Shown one piece after another: positions 48,026 through 56,804 of a stretch of 64,000 nt of DNA. Numbering within the stretch: position 1 is the first letter of the stretch; each line of letters starts with the position of its first letter. Position numbers and translations under genes: made by a program. Source of the stretch: Hoeflea sp. (lineage in GTDB: Bacteria; Pseudomonadota; Alphaproteobacteria; Rhizobiales; Rhizobiaceae); assembly GCF_002733955.1 (NCBI RefSeq), contig NZ_NVXQ01000004.1, positions 205,968 through 269,967 on the forward strand. Reading direction: 5' to 3'. The notes beneath the pieces are model-generated. The model had not been told where the DNA came from, did not search any database, and worked only from the letters and a program-made list of their open reading frames with translations.

Positions 48026-48175
48026 GACGGCGTTCCCTTGTTTCATGACCTCTATGTGGTGATCGCAAGTCACCCGTTCAATAGCGGGGCACTGTTGGCG
48101 CCTGGCCGGGCGGTTCGAGGCCAGTGTCTCGGCGACCCCTTGCAAGGGCGGGCCGGCAAAGGCAATAAAAGCACC

Positions 48176-49102
48176 ATGACCACATCATCCTCCAGGCCGG
48201 TCCGACCGCGCCGCTCCGTTCTGTATCTGCCGGCCAACAATGCCCGCGCGCTCGACAAGCTTCCGGGTCTGTCGTGTGACGGCGTCGTCTTCGATCTCGA
48301 GGATTCGATTGCGCCCGTTGCGAAGGATGAGGCGCGCGAGAGTCTGAGGCGTTTCTTCAGCGATGGCCGGGCGGCGGCCCTGCCGGCTGGAATGGAGAAA
48401 GTCATCCGCATCAATTCGTTGTCCTCGCCCTGGGGCAGCGAGGATCTGCTGGCGGCGCGTGGCTGCAGGCCGGATGCGATCCTGATCCCGAAGGTCGATG
48501 CGCCCGAGGGCATCCTGGCGGTGGAAGACGCGCTTGATCAGACCGACGCGCCGGCAGCGCTCAGGCTCTGGGCGATGATCGAGACGCCGCGCGGGGTGAT
48601 GAATGCCGGCCAGATCGCGCGTATGGCGCGAACGGACGGGGCACGGCTGGATTGTTTCATTACCGGAACGAACGACCTGCTCAAGGAGACCGGGGTGGCG
48701 TCGCTGCCGGGGCGGCCGTGGCTGTCATCCTGGCTGATGCAGATCGTGCTGGCGGCCCGGGCCTATGGTCTCGATGTGCTTGACGGGGTCTACAATGATT
48801 TCAGGGACGAGGCAGGCCTGGTGCGTGAATGCACGGACGGGCAGGCGATGGGGTTTGACGGCAAGACCCTGATCCACCCGGCCCAGATCGCGCCGGCGAA
48901 CCAGGCTTTCGGCATCGCTGAGGAGCAGCTTGCGCAGGCCAGGGCAGTTGCGGAAGCTTTTGCGCTGCCGGAGAACCGGGGCCGCGGCGTCATCAGTCTT
49001 GACGGGAAAATGGTCGAGCGGCTGCATCTGGAGATGGCCGAACGGCTGATTGAAAAGGCCAAGCGGATTGCCGCGCGGCAAGGCGAAGGACAGACGACAT
49101 GA
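48176..49102 (+). CDS. CitE-like / HpcH-HpaI family CoA ester lyase
   Basis: This 308-aa TIM-barrel enzyme belongs to the HpcH/HpaI and citrate-lyase-beta superfamily. Typical blocks are RRSVLYLPANNARALDK near residues 12-28, FDLEDSIAPVAKDEAR near 39-54 with metal-binding Asp and Glu, and IETPRGVMNAGQIA near 138-151 with Glu. GFDGKTLIHPAQI near 229-241 is the substrate loop. Stand-alone members cleave malyl-CoA, methylmalyl-CoA or citramalyl-CoA, or hydrolyse malyl-CoA; which applies is not decidable. Its stop overlaps the DUF1737 start as ATGA. Confidence 0.85.
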   Translation: MTTSSSRPVRPRRSVLYLPANNARALDKLPGLSCDGVVFDLEDSIAPVAKDEARESLRRFFSDGRAAALPAGMEKVIRINSLSSPWGSEDLLAARGCRPDAILIPKVDAPEGILAVEDALDQTDAPAALRLWAMIETPRGVMNAGQIARMARTDGARLDCFITGTNDLLKETGVASLPGRPWLSSWLMQIVLAARAYGLDVLDGVYNDFRDEAGLVRECTDGQAMGFDGKTLIHPAQIAPANQAFGIAEEQLAQARAVAEAFALPENRGRGVISLDGKMVERLHLEMAERLIEKAKRIAARQGEGQTT

Positions 49103-49308
49103 AACTCTACCGCTTTCTGACCGGGCCCGACCAGGGCGCCGATTTTTGCCACAAGGTCAGCCTTGCGCTGTCCAAGGGTTGGCAGCTGCATGGCTCGCCC
49201 AGCCTGGCGTTCAATGCGGCGACGGGCGTGATGGAGTGCGGCCAGGCCGTGACCAAGGATGTCGAGGGCAAGGAGTATGAGCCCGGCATGAAGCTTGGAG
49301 AGCAGTGA
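49099..49308 (+). CDS. DUF1737 family small protein
   Basis: This 69-aa protein matches the DUF1737 pattern: MKLYRFLTGPDQGADFCHKV, then LSKGWQLHGSPSLAFNAATG with the conserved Gly-Trp and Leu-Gly-type core, and a Lys-rich tail. No function is known for the family. It is coupled at both ends: its ATG overlaps the CitE-like stop (ATGA) and its stop overlaps the GTG of the M20 gene (GTGA). It therefore belongs to a compact three-gene operon. Confidence 0.82.
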   Translation: MKLYRFLTGPDQGADFCHKVSLALSKGWQLHGSPSLAFNAATGVMECGQAVTKDVEGKEYEPGMKLGEQ

Positions 49309-50486
49309 TCTTGACCGGGTTTCTCAGCCAAACCGCTTCGGCGGAACTGGTCGCCCTGCGGCAAGAGCTTCATCGCCGGCCCGAGCTCTCCAGCCAGGAG
49401 CGGGAAACCGCCGCCCGAATCGTGGCTGAACTCAAGCGCTGCCGGCCTGACGAAATTCTCAGTGACCTGGGTACCCACGGGGTGGCAGCTGTCTACGACA
49501 GTGGCGTCGAGGGCCCAACGGTGCTGTTTCGCTGCGAGCTCGATGGATTGCCGATCACCGAGATTTCCACGTTCGGCTGGCGCTCCGAGATCGATGGCAA
49601 GGGCCACCTGTGTGGGCATGACGGCCATATGGCGATCGTGGTCGGGCTTGCCCGGCAGCTGGCCGAAAACCAGCCGGCCCGCGGCCGGGTGGTGCTGTTG
49701 TTCCAGCCGGCCGAGGAAACCGGAGCCGGGGCTGCTGACGTGATCAACGACCCGCGGTTCGATCGGATTCGGCCGGATTTTGCCTTTGCTCTGCACAATC
49801 TGCCGGGGCTGCCGCTTGGGGCGGTGGGGGTTCGCTCCGGGCCGTTCACATTTGCCTCCGAAGGCCTGGCGATAAGCCTGTCGGGGCGCACATCGCACGC
49901 GGCCCAACCCGAGGCCGGGCTGAGCCCGGCGTCGATCATGGGACGGCTGATGGAGGCCCTTCCCGCACTGCCGGAAACGCTGGGCCATGCTTCCGGACAC
50001 TCGCTGGTCACCCTGTCGCATGCACGGCTTGGCGAGGCGGCCTTCGGGATTTCTCCGGGTGAGGCTGACATCTGGGTGACGGTGCGGGCAATAGATGATC
50101 GGTTGCAGGCCGAACTGATGGGCGAGGCCGAAATGCTGGCGGGGCGGCTTGCCGAGGCCGGCGGGCTCGGCGTCACCTTCGACCGGTATGAGAATTTCGC
50201 CGCCGGGCACAATGACGCCGAAGCCGTGGACAAGATCGAGGCCGCGGCAACAAAGCTCGGGGCAAGCCGGGTCGAGGTCGGTGATCCGTTCCGCTGGTCC
50301 GAGGATTTCGGCCGTTTCGGCAGCGTTGCCAAAACAGGTCTGTTCGTGCTCGGCTCAGGGGAAGATCATCCGCGGCTGCACAATCCCGATTTCGACTTTC
50401 CCGATGAGCTTATCGGGCCGGGTGTTGCTATGTTTGAAGCAATCACGCGGGATATCTGCGGTGGACAGCCTCCGGCTGAGGGGTGA
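49305..50486 (+). CDS. M20 family amidohydrolase (AbgB/IAA-amino-acid hydrolase type)
   Basis: This 393-aa metallohydrolase belongs to the M20D amidohydrolases, which remove acyl or aryl groups from amino acids (hippurate, N-acetyl or indole-3-acetyl conjugates). Motifs are ALRQELHRRPELSSQE near residues 17-32, GHLCGHDGHMAIV near 100-112 with Cys and His metal ligands, FQPAEETGAGA near 135-145 with the catalytic Glu, and FALHNLPGLPLGAVG near 163-177. A dimerisation domain follows. The GTG start overlaps the DUF1737 stop; TTG 49311 is a second possibility. The substrate is unknown, and the link to the CitE-like enzyme suggests an acyl-CoA or acyl-amino-acid pathway. Confidence 0.87.
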   Translation: MILTGFLSQTASAELVALRQELHRRPELSSQERETAARIVAELKRCRPDEILSDLGTHGVAAVYDSGVEGPTVLFRCELDGLPITEISTFGWRSEIDGKGHLCGHDGHMAIVVGLARQLAENQPARGRVVLLFQPAEETGAGAADVINDPRFDRIRPDFAFALHNLPGLPLGAVGVRSGPFTFASEGLAISLSGRTSHAAQPEAGLSPASIMGRLMEALPALPETLGHASGHSLVTLSHARLGEAAFGISPGEADIWVTVRAIDDRLQAELMGEAEMLAGRLAEAGGLGVTFDRYENFAAGHNDAEAVDKIEAAATKLGASRVEVGDPFRWSEDFGRFGSVAKTGLFVLGSGEDHPRLHNPDFDFPDELIGPGVAMFEAITRDICGGQPPAEG

Positions 50487-50526
50487 CGGTTGACGTTGGA
50501 CGGCTGACAGGCGGCGGGGCGAAGCC

Positions 50527-50949
50527 CTATTCGACGCCGGCCTCGATGCGCTCCATGTCGTCATCGGACAGACCGAAATGGTGGCCGATCTCGTGGATCA
50601 GGACATGGCTTATGATGTCGCCCAGGGTCTCGTCGTTTTCGGCCCAGTAGTCGAGGATCGGCCGCCGGTAGAGAATGACCTTGTTGGCCAGCTCGCCGGT
50701 CTCGATCGCGAAACGCTGGGTCAGGCCGCGGCCTTCGAACAAGCCGAGCAGGTCGAAGGGGGTTTCCAGTCCCATGTCCTCGAAAATCTCATCATCGGGA
50801 AAATCGGCAACGATGATGGTCACATTGCCGGTGTGCGCACGGAAGCTGTCAGGCAGTTGCGCATAGGCGTCTATGGCGAGCGATTCGAACTCGGCCAGAG
50901 ACGGTGCGTGCCGGTCTCTCCAATCTCCTGTCTGATCGATGCGTGCCAT
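50527..50949 (-). CDS. Zincin-type metallopeptidase family protein (PF06262-like)
   Basis: This 140-aa cytosolic protein ends with SHVLIHEIGHHFGLSDDDME, the HEXXH zinc motif at residues 119-123 followed by HFGLSDDDM, diagnostic of the small bacterial zincin family. LPDSFRAHTGNVTIIVADFP near residues 32-51 is also conserved. The start at 50949 is supported by AGGAAG 7-12 bases upstream; the frame is open back to 51009 without an SD. Physiological substrates are unknown. It converges with the M20 gene, 40 bp between stops. Confidence 0.87.
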   Translation of the reverse strand: MARIDQTGDWRDRHAPSLAEFESLAIDAYAQLPDSFRAHTGNVTIIVADFPDDEIFEDMGLETPFDLLGLFEGRGLTQRFAIETGELANKVILYRRPILDYWAENDETLGDIISHVLIHEIGHHFGLSDDDMERIEAGVE

Positions 50950-51058
50950 CACCACTTCCTCTTGTCTGCCGGACCGTCTCATCGGTTCGGTCAGTCCAGT
51001 ATGGCTCATATAAGTTAAGCCGATCGGCTTTTCGAGGGCAGGAAATCGCGGGACAAGT

Positions 51059-51493
51059 CTAGCGTCGCGGAATGTAGCGGTCCGACAGGCCGCGGATGAT
51101 CTCGATCAGCACCGCGGTGAAAACGCCGAAGGCCAGAAGCCCGTTGACGGCGACAAAGCCGGAGAGAATGCGCCAGCTGTGTTCGACAACGACATCGCCG
51201 TAGCCGACGGTGGTAAACGAGACCATGGAGAAATACACCGCTTCCTCGAAAGTCGGGAAGACGCCGAGCATGCGAAACAAGGTGGCCCATAGCCAGACGC
51301 AGACGGTGTTGGCCATCAGAACCAGCACCACGGCGCCGGAGAGCAGGCGGAAGAACTGCCAGACCCCTGGCCGGTGGTCAGAGTAATGAACCTCCGCCTT
51401 GCGCACCAGGCGAATGGTCAGAAGCACAAACCCGATCATCACGCCGGTCGAGGCCAGAATGGTCAGACTGCCGATGATGAGTTCGGTGATCAT
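51059..51493 (-). CDS. Potassium channel family protein (2-TM type)
   Basis: This 144-aa inner-membrane protein has the selectivity filter TTVGYGD at residues 94-100 inside a pore loop. Membrane helices lie at about 5-29, 48-71 and 108-132. An extra N-terminal helix makes it slightly different from KcsA-type channels. There is no RCK or cyclic-nucleotide domain, so gating cannot be predicted. It would form tetramers conducting K+. Its 5' end faces the 486-bp gap before the siderophore receptor gene. Confidence 0.88.
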   Translation of the reverse strand: MITELIIGSLTILASTGVMIGFVLLTIRLVRKAEVHYSDHRPGVWQFFRLLSGAVVLVLMANTVCVWLWATLFRMLGVFPTFEEAVYFSMVSFTTVGYGDVVVEHSWRILSGFVAVNGLLAFGVFTAVLIEIIRGLSDRYIPRR

Positions 51494-51714
51494 GGGGTGC
51501 TTGCTTTGCGCCTGGAGGCTCTGTTGGGTTCAGGCAGGGCCAATGAATGATCTGCCCGGTGTCCGGAAACTGACAAGGCGGCTGCGGGACGGTGCCTTCC
51601 TCATTGCAGCGTTGATACCGTGACAGTCTCAGGGATGCCACAGGCGATCGCATTGATGTCAATCAAACCCTGCCGGCTCCGTCGAAGCCACTGAGGAAGA
51701 GGTGGGAGAGAGCT

Positions 51715-51840
51715 ATGGCGGATGATCCCGTCAGTCTTCTGTTCGATCTGCGGGGGCGGTTGGCAGCGGATGGAGAGCTTGCTCAGCGGCGTTGCGACCG
51801 TCGCCGACACCTCGCAGGAGCTACAGCAATGCGAGGGTGA
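51715..51840 (+). CDS. Doubtful 41-codon ORF, possibly a decayed gene
   Basis: ATG 51715 follows GGGAGAG at 4-10 bases and opens MADDPVSLLFDLRGRLAADG, ending at 51840. Skipping one base in the G-rich run near 51754 would move into a frame reading MESLLSGVATVADTSQELQQ and ending near 51879, just before the iron box. This could be a real small protein, a frameshifted remnant, or chance. I recognise no family. Confidence 0.2.
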   Translation: MADDPVSLLFDLRGRLAADGELAQRRCDRRRHLAGATAMRG

Positions 51841-51883
51841 GCGGCGAACTGGTCCAAACGACATGAATCTTCAAACTTAAACT

Positions 51884-51898
51884 TGAGTCTGATTATCA
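51884..51898. promoter_or_regulatory. Iron-responsive operator (RirA-type IRO box)
   Basis: TGA-GTCTGATTA-TCA fits the TGA-N9-TCA element bound by RirA, the Fe-S iron regulator of Rhizobiales, within an AT-rich stretch. It lies 82 bp upstream of the TonB receptor start, where a repressor would block the promoter under iron-replete conditions. The assignment rests on pattern and context. Confidence 0.65.
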
Positions 51899-51979
51899 TA
51901 TATGCAACTTGAGCTGCAACGGAAGCCAGACCGACCTGGGTCAAGCCACCATCCTTTTTGTGTTTTGTCTGGAGGCTTC

Positions 51980-53935
51980 ATGTCAAAATCGGCTCTTATT
52001 CTGTTCAGCACCGTCAGTCTTTTCTCGCTTGCCTCTTATGCGCAGGCACAGGATGTGACCGAACTCAACCGCATCGTGATCGGCACTGCTGGCGGTGACG
52101 ACAACTCTGTTGAAGTCACCGATGAAGATCTGGTCCGGATCAATCCGGTCGACCTGCAGGACCTGTTTGCGTCCGAGCCGACCATCGCGGTGGGGAGCTC
52201 GCTTCCCATGTCGCAGAAGCTTTATGTCAACGGTGTCGAGGAAACCAACCTCTCGGTGCGGATTGACGGAAGCCGCCAGAACAACAAGATTTTCCACCAC
52301 AACTCGACCACGCTGATCGATCCGTCGCTGCTCAAGGCTGTCAGCATCGATCCGGGCGTCGCGCCGGCGGATGCGGGTCCGGGCGCGCTTGCCGGCGCCG
52401 TCCAGTACGAAACCAAGGATGTGCGCGATCTTCTGGAGGATGGCAAATCCTTCGGCGGCTACACCTTGAATGAATACTCCAGCAATGGCGGCGTGTTTTC
52501 GACCAGCAATGCGCTTTACGGCCTGCAGGGTGGTTTTGAATTCCTCGGCTTCTTCAAATATGCCGAAGGCGGGTTGCAGGAAGACGGGTCGGGAACCGAT
52601 ATCATCGGCTCCGGGACTCAACTTCTCAGCGGGCTGGGCAAGGTTGCCTATCAGAGCGAGGAAGGCCACCGGCTGGAATTCTCCTATGAGCGCGTGAATG
52701 ATGATGAAGCCCGACCCTACCGGGCCAATATCGGCCAGATCCTGGGCGGCCGCCCGGTCCCTCTGACGCGTAACTATGACCTGGCGCGTCAGAATGTGGT
52801 CATGACCTATTCCCATGAAGCCCCGACAGGCTGGTGGGATCCGACGATCCAGCTCGCCTACAGCGTCACCAATCTCGGCATCGACGAGACAAACCAGCAA
52901 AGCTACGGCAAGACCGACAGCCTCAACGGCAAGATCGAGAACCGGTTCGGCCTGGACAATGGTTCGGTCACTGCGGGCGTCGATTTCTATTCCGACAAAG
53001 CTGACATGGATTACCGGCTTCTGACCAACCGGGCCTCCGACTATGTCAGCGCGGAAAAGGCCTCCAATATCGGCGCCTACGCGCAGGCACGGCTGGATCT
53101 GACCGACCGTCTGCATACCTCCTTCGGCGGCCGCGCCGATTTCCAGAGCTTCACCGGGACGAACGGGTATTCCAACGACGTTTCGGGTCTCTCGGGCAAT
53201 TTTTCGGCGGCCTATGACCTCACCGATTTCCTCACGGCCAGCGCCGGCGTTTCACATGTTTTCGGCGGGATTCCGCTGGCCGAAAACTTCATCCAGAACC
53301 CGGCCTGGACCTATGCGGGCGGCGTCGAAGCCGTGAGGGCTAACAATGTCTATGCCGGCCTGACCGCGCGCCTGGGCGATTTCGACCTCAGCGGCAAGGT
53401 GTTTCAAACCTCGATCAGCAACGCGCGCACGCCCAGCTGGGGCGGTGGCGCCGGATTGAACAAGGACATGAAGAGCACCGGGTTCGAGCTGGGGCTGGGC
53501 TACAATTGGGCCAGCGGCTTTGCCCGACTGGGCTATGCCAATATCGACACCACGATCGATGGTGCAGCCTCTGATTCCTATAACGGCAACTACCTGACCA
53601 CGCCTATCGGCCAGATCTTCACGCTGGAAGCTGCGCACACCTTCGTGGACCATGGCGTGACAATCGGTGCGAGCGGTCAGATCGTTCTGTCGGAAAACAG
53701 CACGTCAACCGCCACCGGCGGGGTTGGCCAGGCCTTGCCTGGCTATGAGGTCTTCAATGCCTATGCAGAGTACACGCCCACGCAATACGAGAACCTGACG
53801 TTCCGGGCGTCGGTGAACAACATCTTTGACGAGACCTATTCGGCCCGGGCAACCTATGGCGGCGAATATGCAAGCGTTGTCCCGCTGCGTGAACCCGGCC
53901 GGACATTCAAGGTGTCGCTGAAGGCGAAATTCTAA
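51980..53935 (+). CDS. TonB-dependent ferric-siderophore receptor
   Basis: This 651-aa outer-membrane beta-barrel is predicted to import an iron chelate using TonB energy. A signal peptide (about residues 1-23, ending YAQAQ) is followed by a TonB-box-like segment (DVTELNRIVIG). Next come a plug domain (residues about 35-140, with the DLQDLFASEP and VSIDPGVAPADAGPGALAGA segments) and a barrel ending in the typical aromatic residue (FKVSLKAKF). ATG 51980 has GGAGG 5-9 bases upstream. The ligand is unknown. It is first in a five-gene operon behind an iron box. Confidence 0.9.
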   Translation: MSKSALILFSTVSLFSLASYAQAQDVTELNRIVIGTAGGDDNSVEVTDEDLVRINPVDLQDLFASEPTIAVGSSLPMSQKLYVNGVEETNLSVRIDGSRQNNKIFHHNSTTLIDPSLLKAVSIDPGVAPADAGPGALAGAVQYETKDVRDLLEDGKSFGGYTLNEYSSNGGVFSTSNALYGLQGGFEFLGFFKYAEGGLQEDGSGTDIIGSGTQLLSGLGKVAYQSEEGHRLEFSYERVNDDEARPYRANIGQILGGRPVPLTRNYDLARQNVVMTYSHEAPTGWWDPTIQLAYSVTNLGIDETNQQSYGKTDSLNGKIENRFGLDNGSVTAGVDFYSDKADMDYRLLTNRASDYVSAEKASNIGAYAQARLDLTDRLHTSFGGRADFQSFTGTNGYSNDVSGLSGNFSAAYDLTDFLTASAGVSHVFGGIPLAENFIQNPAWTYAGGVEAVRANNVYAGLTARLGDFDLSGKVFQTSISNARTPSWGGGAGLNKDMKSTGFELGLGYNWASGFARLGYANIDTTIDGAASDSYNGNYLTTPIGQIFTLEAAHTFVDHGVTIGASGQIVLSENSTSTATGGVGQALPGYEVFNAYAEYTPTQYENLTFRASVNNIFDETYSARATYGGEYASVVPLREPGRTFKVSLKAKF

Positions 53936-53996
53936 CCTTCTTGCCGGGCGCGATTGTGTGCAGTCGCGCCCGGTGACTTATCGAGACAAGAAAACC

Positions 53997-54896
53997 ATGA
54001 ACAAAATACTCTGCACTGCCGCCTTTTTGATGGCCGCGACCTGCATGCCGGGTCACGCTGCCGAAGTGCAGACCTATGCCGGACCCCAGACCGTCAAGGA
54101 CAACCCGGCAAGGATCGCAGTCTTCGACATCGCTGCGATCGATACGCTGGACGCCCTCGGCATCGAGATCGATGGCGTGCCGAACAATCTCTATCTCGAG
54201 CGCTTGCAGACAAAATACGCAGGTGCAGAGGTGGTTGGGACGCTGTTCGAACCCGACCTCGAAGCCTTGAATGCGCTGGCGCCCGAGCTGGTTGTCGTCG
54301 GTGGGCGTTCCGCGGGAAAGCAGGCCGAGACGAGCCGCGTTGCGCCCAGCATCGACATGACCATCTGGGGAGAAGACCTGATCGGGCAAATGCGTCAGCG
54401 CATCCTCGATTATGGCGAAATCTTTGACGTGGCCGACAAGGCTCAGGCCCTGGTCAGCGAACTCGACGACAAGATCGAAAGCGCGAAAGCAGCGATCGAA
54501 GGCAAGGGTAACGCCCTTATCCTGATGACCAATGGTCCGAAGATTTCGGTTTACGGAACCGGATCGCGGTTCGGCTGGGTTCATACCGTGCTGGGTGTTC
54601 CGGCTGCCGATCCCGATATCGATGCCGGTGAACACGGCGATGCCGTGTCATTCGAATTCGTCGCAGACATCGATCCGGACTGGCTCATCGTCGTCGACAG
54701 AGCTGCGGCCATCGGCTCGAACGAGCAGAATGCCAAGTCCACCCTGGACAATACGCTGATCCGGCAGACCAAGGCCTGGAAGTCGGGCCAGGTCATCTAT
54801 GCGCCATCGGCAAATGTCTACATCGCAGCCGGCGGCGCACGGGCGACGATGGAAGTCATCGACAGTCTGGCAGTGGGCTTTTCGACAGCGCAATGA
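53997..54896 (+). CDS. Siderophore ABC transporter substrate-binding protein
   Basis: This 299-aa periplasmic protein belongs to the FepB/FatB-like cluster (helical-backbone class III binding proteins). A signal peptide ends near residue 22 (MPGHAAEVQ). ARIAVFDIAAIDTLDALGIE near residues 38-57 and LAPELVVVGGRSAGKQ near 93-108 are the fold blocks. It resembles catecholate or citrate-hydroxamate binding proteins such as VctP or YclQ; the ligand is not decidable. No lipobox is seen, as is usual in Gram-negative periplasmic members. Its stop overlaps the first permease start as ATGA. Confidence 0.88.
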   Translation: MNKILCTAAFLMAATCMPGHAAEVQTYAGPQTVKDNPARIAVFDIAAIDTLDALGIEIDGVPNNLYLERLQTKYAGAEVVGTLFEPDLEALNALAPELVVVGGRSAGKQAETSRVAPSIDMTIWGEDLIGQMRQRILDYGEIFDVADKAQALVSELDDKIESAKAAIEGKGNALILMTNGPKISVYGTGSRFGWVHTVLGVPAADPDIDAGEHGDAVSFEFVADIDPDWLIVVDRAAAIGSNEQNAKSTLDNTLIRQTKAWKSGQVIYAPSANVYIAAGGARATMEVIDSLAVGFSTAQ

Positions 54897-55870
54897 GCTT
54901 ACAGCGCAAGCGGCTGTCACCGGCGACTGCCTGGATCATTGCAGCTGCGTCGTTGCTTGTGGTGCTGAGCGGCGTCAGTCTTGGCGTCGGTGTTGGAAAT
55001 GTCTTCAGCGGCGACGCTGCCGCCAATCTGGATCTGGTCCTGAGCAGCCGTTTGCCGCGCACCCTGGCGGTGGTGCTGACGGGCGCGAGCCTCGCAATCG
55101 CCGGGCTGGTGATGCAAAGCCTGGTGCGCAACCGCTTCGTCGATCCGATGATTTCGGGCACAGGGCAAAGTGCCGCGCTTGGCATTCTCGCGATCACCAT
55201 CCTGGCACCGGCGACATCGATTTTTCTCAAGGTTCTGGTGGCAAGTGCTGCCGCCTGTATCGGAACGGCGCTGTTTCTCCGGCTGGTGCGACGGCTCCCT
55301 CCGGAGGATCCCTATGTCGTTGCGCTGTTTGCGATTGTCTATGGCGGCATCATCGGCGCGCTTGCCACTGCACTTGCTTGGCACTACGACCTGCTGCAGT
55401 TCCTGGATGTCTGGATGAGTGGCGAATTTTCCGGAATCATGCGCGGCCGCTATGAAATTCTCTGGCTGATAGCCGCTGTCATAGTGGCTGCCTGGTGGGT
55501 GGCGGACCGGTTGACAATCCTTTCGCTCGGCCAGGCAACGGCCACCGGTCTGGGTCTGGATTTCAAGGCCACGCTGCGGGTCGGTCTGTTGATTGTTTCC
55601 ATCGTCTCCGGGCTGACAGTCGCAACGGTGGGCGCTTTGCCCTTTGTCGGGCTTGTCGTGCCTGCGTCGGTCGCACGCCTTCTGGGTGATGATGTGCGCC
55701 GGGCGATCCCGCTGGTGGCGCTTGGCGGGGCGGTGCTGGTGCTGGTTTCCGATATTTGCGGGCGGCTGATCCGGTTTCCCTACGAGATCCCCGCCGGCAC
55801 TGTCATGGGTGTCGTCGGCGCTGCGGCCTTCCTGTTGCTGATCTTCAACCGGTCCTTCCGTCATGTCTGA
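54893..55870 (+). CDS. Iron-siderophore ABC transporter permease (FecCD family), first
   Basis: This 325-aa inner-membrane permease has about nine helices of the FecCD/BtuC family. SSRLPRTLAVVLTGASLAIA near residues 50-69 and LPFVGLVVPASVARLLGDDV near 247-266 are the family signatures; the second contains the coupling-loop Gly that contacts the ATPase. ATG 54893 overlaps the stop of the binding-protein gene, and the last 8 bases overlap the second permease gene. Confidence 0.9.
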   Translation: MSLQRKRLSPATAWIIAAASLLVVLSGVSLGVGVGNVFSGDAAANLDLVLSSRLPRTLAVVLTGASLAIAGLVMQSLVRNRFVDPMISGTGQSAALGILAITILAPATSIFLKVLVASAAACIGTALFLRLVRRLPPEDPYVVALFAIVYGGIIGALATALAWHYDLLQFLDVWMSGEFSGIMRGRYEILWLIAAVIVAAWWVADRLTILSLGQATATGLGLDFKATLRVGLLIVSIVSGLTVATVGALPFVGLVVPASVARLLGDDVRRAIPLVALGGAVLVLVSDICGRLIRFPYEIPAGTVMGVVGAAAFLLLIFNRSFRHV

Positions 55871-56804
55871 CCGGCTGCTGTTGAGCCTTGCTGCGGTGGC
55901 GCTGGTCATGATCGTCTTGTTCATGACGGTCAATATCCGCGGTGATGTGCTGTTTGCGATGGAGCTCAGAGGGGTGCGGCTGCTTGCCCTGCTGCTGGTC
56001 TCGGTTTCCGTAGCGCTGTCGACGCTGGTGTTTCAGACCATTACCGCCAACCGCATCCTGACGCCTTCGATCATGGGCATGGACGCGCTTTACATCCTGC
56101 TGCAGACGGTGCTGGTCTTCTCGCTGAGCGGTCTTGGCTATGCGGCGCTGGATCCCGAAGCAAAGTTTTCCGTCGAAGTCGTGCTGATGATCGGGCTTGC
56201 TCTAGCCCTGTTCCTGCCACTGCTGCGCTATTCCAACGCCCTCGTGCTGATGCTGCTGGGCGGGATCGTTTTGGGGGTCTTGTTCCGCAGCCTGTCTTCG
56301 CTGCTGGCGCGGATGATCGATCCCAATGATTTTGCGGTTGTGCAGAATGTCAGCTATGCGAATTTCAACTCGGTGAATGCAGATCTGCTGCTGCCCAGTG
56401 TCGTGTTGACGCTCACCGCGTTGATCATCTGCTGGCGGGCGCGCCACGTGCTGGATGTCCTGCTGCTGGGCAAGCCGACGGCGATCGGCCTGGGTGTCAA
56501 CTGGCGGCTGTTTTCTGTCGCCATGCTGGTGCTTGTGGGGGCGCTGGTGGCTGTCTCTACGGCTCTTGTCGGCCCGGTGACGTTTCTGGGCCTGCTGGTG
56601 GTGGCGCTTGGCCGCAAGCTTGCCGATACCAGCCGGCACGGCCAAACAATCCTCGCAAGCTGCCTTGTCGGCGTCATTCTTCTTGTCGGCGGCCAGACCT
56701 TGCTCAGCCACGGCTTCGGCAATGCCGTGCCGCTGGGTGTACTGATCGAATTCTTCGGCGGTATCGCCTTCATCGTCATCCTGTTTCACCGGAGGCAATG
56801 GTGA
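55863..56804 (+). CDS. Iron-siderophore ABC transporter permease (FecCD family), second
   Basis: This 313-aa permease is the partner of the preceding gene. LRGVRLLALLLVSVSVALST near residues 35-54 and GPVTFLGLLVVALGRKLADT near 238-257 are the matching family blocks, with about nine helices overall. Two different permeases suggest a heterodimeric channel. The start overlaps the upstream stop by 8 bases, and the stop overlaps the ATPase start by 7 bases, so all five genes are tightly coupled. Confidence 0.9.
   Translation: MSDRLLLSLAAVALVMIVLFMTVNIRGDVLFAMELRGVRLLALLLVSVSVALSTLVFQTITANRILTPSIMGMDALYILLQTVLVFSLSGLGYAALDPEAKFSVEVVLMIGLALALFLPLLRYSNALVLMLLGGIVLGVLFRSLSSLLARMIDPNDFAVVQNVSYANFNSVNADLLLPSVVLTLTALIICWRARHVLDVLLLGKPTAIGLGVNWRLFSVAMLVLVGALVAVSTALVGPVTFLGLLVVALGRKLADTSRHGQTILASCLVGVILLVGGQTLLSHGFGNAVPLGVLIEFFGGIAFIVILFHRRQW

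Larger units (their letters stand above)
51494..51979. other. Long intergenic region before the siderophore operon
   Basis: This 486-bp gap lies between the divergent K+ channel gene and the TonB receptor. It contains a possible small or decayed ORF at 51715-51840, an iron-responsive TGA-N9-TCA element at 51884-51898, and presumably both promoters. Nothing else could be assigned. Confidence 0.7.
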
